Part shown: in pieces, positions 14,089 to 15,975 of the stretch | Layout of the letters: each line of letters opens with the position of its first letter | Position numbering within the stretch: the first letter of the stretch is position 1 | The notes under the pieces: generated by a model | The model's database searches: none | What the model saw: only the letters and a program-made list of their open reading frames with translations | Told to the model about the DNA's origin: nothing | Assembly: GCA_000435615.1 (NCBI GenBank) | Contig: FR882017.1 | Location: 3,288 to 19,262 of the forward strand | From: Firmicutes bacterium CAG:238 | GTDB taxonomy: Bacteria > Bacillota > Clostridia > Peptostreptococcales > Anaerovoracaceae | Reading direction: 5' to 3' | Length of the DNA: 15,975 nt | Made by a program: the position numbers and the translations under genes

Positions 14089-14275
14089 GTGGTATGTCGA
14101 TTCGACATGCCGCGATAATAATTTAGCACACCGCTCCTTTGAGATGGTTGCCGCGACTTCCTGAAATAAGGATGCATATCGGCTTTTAACGGCAGGCAGA
14201 GCCTTGCACAGGTGAAGGCCGGCAGGCGGTATTTTACTCGCAGGCGGTGGAAGAAGAAACCAGGAGGAAATAAAA
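14089..14275 (+). ncRNA. Structured 5' leader of rpsB, candidate regulatory element
   Basis: The leader opens with an 11-bp hairpin right at the expected transcript start: arms 14089-14099 and 14103-14113, core GGTATGTCG/CGACATGCC, loop ATT. Further down, GCCTT (14201-14205) can pair with AAGGC (14215-14219), while AGCC (14199-14202) could instead pair with GGCT (14181-14184), so two folds compete. GCAGGC occurs three times (14192, 14222, 14240). The leader ends with AGGAGG (14262-14267), 8 bases before ATG. Ribosomal protein leaders often bind their own product; autoregulation by S2 is inferred, and I do not recognise a named RNA family. Confidence 0.45.
14222..14248 (+). repeat. Direct repeat GCAGGCGGT in the rpsB leader
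   Basis: GCAGGCGGT occurs at 14222-14230 and again at 14240-14248, 18 bases apart, just upstream of the Shine-Dalgarno sequence. A partial copy, GCAGGC, is at 14192-14197. This could be a repeated protein-binding site in the leader, or chance. Confidence 0.6.
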
Positions 14276-15043
14276 ATGGCAGTAATTTCAATGAAACAAT
14301 TACTCGAAGCAGGTGTACACTTCGGACACCAGACAAGAAGATGGAACCCTAAGATGGCTCCGTACATCTTTACAGAAAGAAACGGAATCTATATCATCGA
14401 CTTACAGAAAACTGTAAAGAAGATCGAGGAAGCATATGATTTCATGAGACAGGTTGGAGAATCCGGCAAACCGGTACTTTTCGTAGGTACGAAGAAACAG
14501 GCTCAGCAGGCTGTCACCGATGAAGCAAACAGATGCGGACAGTACTATGTAAGCGAAAGATGGCTCGGCGGGATGCTCACAAACCACAAGACAATCGCTA
14601 AGAGAATCCAGAGATTAAACGACATTCGCAGAATGGAAGAAGACGGAACTTTCGAAAAATTAGCAAAGAAGGAAGTCATCAAACTCAGAGCAGAAGCTGA
14701 CAAGTTAGAAAAGTTCTTAGGCGGAATCAAGGATATGAAGGGAATGCCGGGAGCATTGTTCATCGTTGATCCTAAGAAGGAAAGAATCGCAGTTAAGGAA
14801 GCAAGAATCCTTGGTATTCCTATCGTTGGTATCGTTGATACAAACTGTGACCCCGACGATGTTGACTATGTAATTCCTGCAAACGACGACGCAATCAGAG
14901 CCGTTAAATTAATCGCAGGCAGAATGGCAGACGCTATCATCGAAGCAAATCAGGGCGAAAGCTTTGACGAAGGAACTCCGGAAGAAGCAGCAGAAGCTGC
15001 AGAAGAAACTGCTGAAGAAGCAGAAGAAACAGTTGAAGAATAA
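14276..15043 (+). CDS. rpsB: 30S ribosomal protein S2
   Basis: 255 residues. Part of the small ribosomal subunit, needed for binding of S1-like factors and initiation. Typical S2 stretches are present: MKQLLEAGVHFGHQTRRWNPKM (6-27), FVGTKKQAQQAV (69-80), ERWLGGMLTN (94-103) and the conserved VDTNCDPDDVDYVIPANDDAIRAVKLI (187-213). The C-terminus is a Glu/Ala-rich tail (about 228-255) common in clostridial S2. Codon use is more biased than in neighbouring genes (AGA for Arg, many TTA Leu and GCT/GCA Ala), as expected for high expression. AGGAGG gives a clear start at ATG 14276. tsf follows after 30 bases. Confidence 0.99.
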   Translation: MAVISMKQLLEAGVHFGHQTRRWNPKMAPYIFTERNGIYIIDLQKTVKKIEEAYDFMRQVGESGKPVLFVGTKKQAQQAVTDEANRCGQYYVSERWLGGMLTNHKTIAKRIQRLNDIRRMEEDGTFEKLAKKEVIKLRAEADKLEKFLGGIKDMKGMPGALFIVDPKKERIAVKEARILGIPIVGIVDTNCDPDDVDYVIPANDDAIRAVKLIAGRMADAIIEANQGESFDEGTPEEAAEAAEETAEEAEETVEE

Positions 15044-15073
15044 TTTACGTGTTTTAACGAGGAGGAAAAAAGA

Positions 15074-15975
15074 ATGGCTGTAACTGCTCAGATGGTTAAA
15101 GAATTAAGAGAAATGACCGGTGCCGGCATGATGGACTGCAAGAAGGCATTGGTTGAGGTTGACGGCAACATCGAAGCTGCTGTTGACTATTTAAAGGAAA
15201 AAGGACTTGCTAAGGCTGCTAAGAAAGCCGGAAGAGTCGCTGCAGAAGGTCTGGTAAAGATTGCTTTCACTGACGATCACAAGACTGCTGCTATCGTTGA
15301 AGTTAACTCCGAAACAGACTTCGTTTCCAAGAACGAAGAATTCGTAAACTTCGTAGATGACCTTGCAAAACTTGCATTAACAGCAGAAACCAACGATATC
15401 GAAGCATTCAAAGCTATGGCTTACGAAGGCTCCACTGTTGCAGATGTTTTAACTGCTAAGATTGCTAAGATCGGCGAAAACATGTCAATCAGACGAATCG
15501 AAAAAGTATCCGGAGACGTTGTTGCTTCCTACATCCACGGCGGCGGCAGAATCGGCGTTATCGTTGTAGGTAAAGGTGAAGCTACAGACGCTGTTAAGGA
15601 AGCTTTAACAAATATCGCAATGCAGGTTGCTGCAATGAATCCGCAGTATGTAAGCAGAAACGACATTTCTGCAGACGAACTTGCTAAGATTAAGGAAATT
15701 ACGCTTGAAAGCGCATTAAACGATCCGTTCACACTTCCGAAGCCAATCCTAAACGAATTGCTTGACAAGGCTGTTAACGGTGTCTGGGGAGCTGAAGATG
15801 TTGCAATCTTAGAAGAAAAGAGAAACGACAAGAGCTTCAATTTCAACTATTTACCGAACTTCCTTTCCCAGGAAGCTAAGGCTCAGCTTGCTGAACTTGC
15901 AGTTGCTGACAAAGCAGCAATTACTGCAAACAAGATCTTCCTTGGACTTGTTGAAGGTCGTGTTTCCAAGCAGTT
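15074..15975 (+). CDS. tsf: Translation elongation factor Ts, 3' end missing
   Basis: An open frame from ATG 15074 runs off the right edge; about 300 residues are present, which is probably nearly all of the protein. EF-Ts reloads EF-Tu by exchanging GDP for GTP. Both family signatures are visible: LREMTGAGMMDCKKAL (11-26), after an N-terminal UBA-like helix bundle, and TDFVSKNEEF (81-90), whose TDF contacts EF-Tu. The longer form, with a second core subdomain and an insert (FNFNYLPNFLS region), fits Firmicutes. GAGGAGG (15060-15066) is just upstream. It shares the rpsB promoter; no terminator or new promoter is seen in the 30-base gap. Confidence 0.98.
   Translation, partial: MAVTAQMVKELREMTGAGMMDCKKALVEVDGNIEAAVDYLKEKGLAKAAKKAGRVAAEGLVKIAFTDDHKTAAIVEVNSETDFVSKNEEFVNFVDDLAKLALTAETNDIEAFKAMAYEGSTVADVLTAKIAKIGENMSIRRIEKVSGDVVASYIHGGGRIGVIVVGKGEATDAVKEALTNIAMQVAAMNPQYVSRNDISADELAKIKEITLESALNDPFTLPKPILNELLDKAVNGVWGAEDVAILEEKRNDKSFNFNYLPNFLSQEAKAQLAELAVADKAAITANKIFLGLVEGRVSKQ

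Noticed and set aside
14982..15040. GAA/GCA-rich repetitive DNA at the end of rpsB
   Set aside because: It is the ordinary Glu/Ala-rich tail of clostridial S2, not a separate repeat element.

Overview
This window looks like a piece of chromosome from a low-to-moderate GC, Gram-positive anaerobe of the class Clostridia. All 11 genes lie on the + strand. The evidence is strong AGGAGG-type ribosome sites, many purine-rich codons, a rpsB-tsf pair, a TagGH-type wall-polymer exporter with a LytR-CpsA-Psr protein, and a sigma-54 regulon built around peptide and amino-acid use. An amino-acid-fermenting lineage is a reasonable guess; I cannot name a genus from sequence alone.

Region 1 (1-5133), cell-envelope glycopolymer block. 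A large protein, cut by the left edge, holds two ATP-grasp modules in tandem. The first has lost the expected catalytic residues and the second keeps them. It is followed closely by an ABC-2 permease and its ATPase (TagG/TagH or Wzm/Wzt type) and by an overlapping LCP-family protein with a long Asn-Pro-Asp/Glu tail. Together they suggest modification, export and wall attachment of a secreted polymer.

Region 2 (5224-7021), thrS. A threonyl-tRNA synthetase that lacks the usual N-terminal TGS domain and has no T-box leader in the 90 bases before it. A strong terminator ends this unit.

Region 3 (7040-13617), the most interesting part. A sigma-54 enhancer-binding regulator with an unrecognised N-terminal domain overlaps, by ATGA, a class A beta-lactamase-fold protein that lacks both the nucleophile serine and the KTG lysine. 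Next come two evenly spaced inverted repeats, a terminator, and a textbook -24/-12 sigma-54 promoter. The promoter reads into an M19 dipeptidase, an APC amino-acid permease and a large cytoplasmic transglutaminase-like protein, ended by a strong hairpin terminator. The simplest reading is a self-contained inducible peptide-utilisation module: the regulator, perhaps helped by the catalytically dead penicillin-binding-like partner, senses a peptide or wall fragment and turns on hydrolysis and transport genes.

Region 4 (13618-15975). A stand-alone LytTR DNA-binding protein with its own likely promoter, then a compact terminator/promoter overlap, a structured leader of about 185 bases, rpsB (ribosomal protein S2) and tsf (EF-Ts, cut by the right edge). 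No tRNA, rRNA, insertion sequence or CRISPR array was seen. The longest stretch without a gene is the 250-base rpsB leader region (14026-14275).
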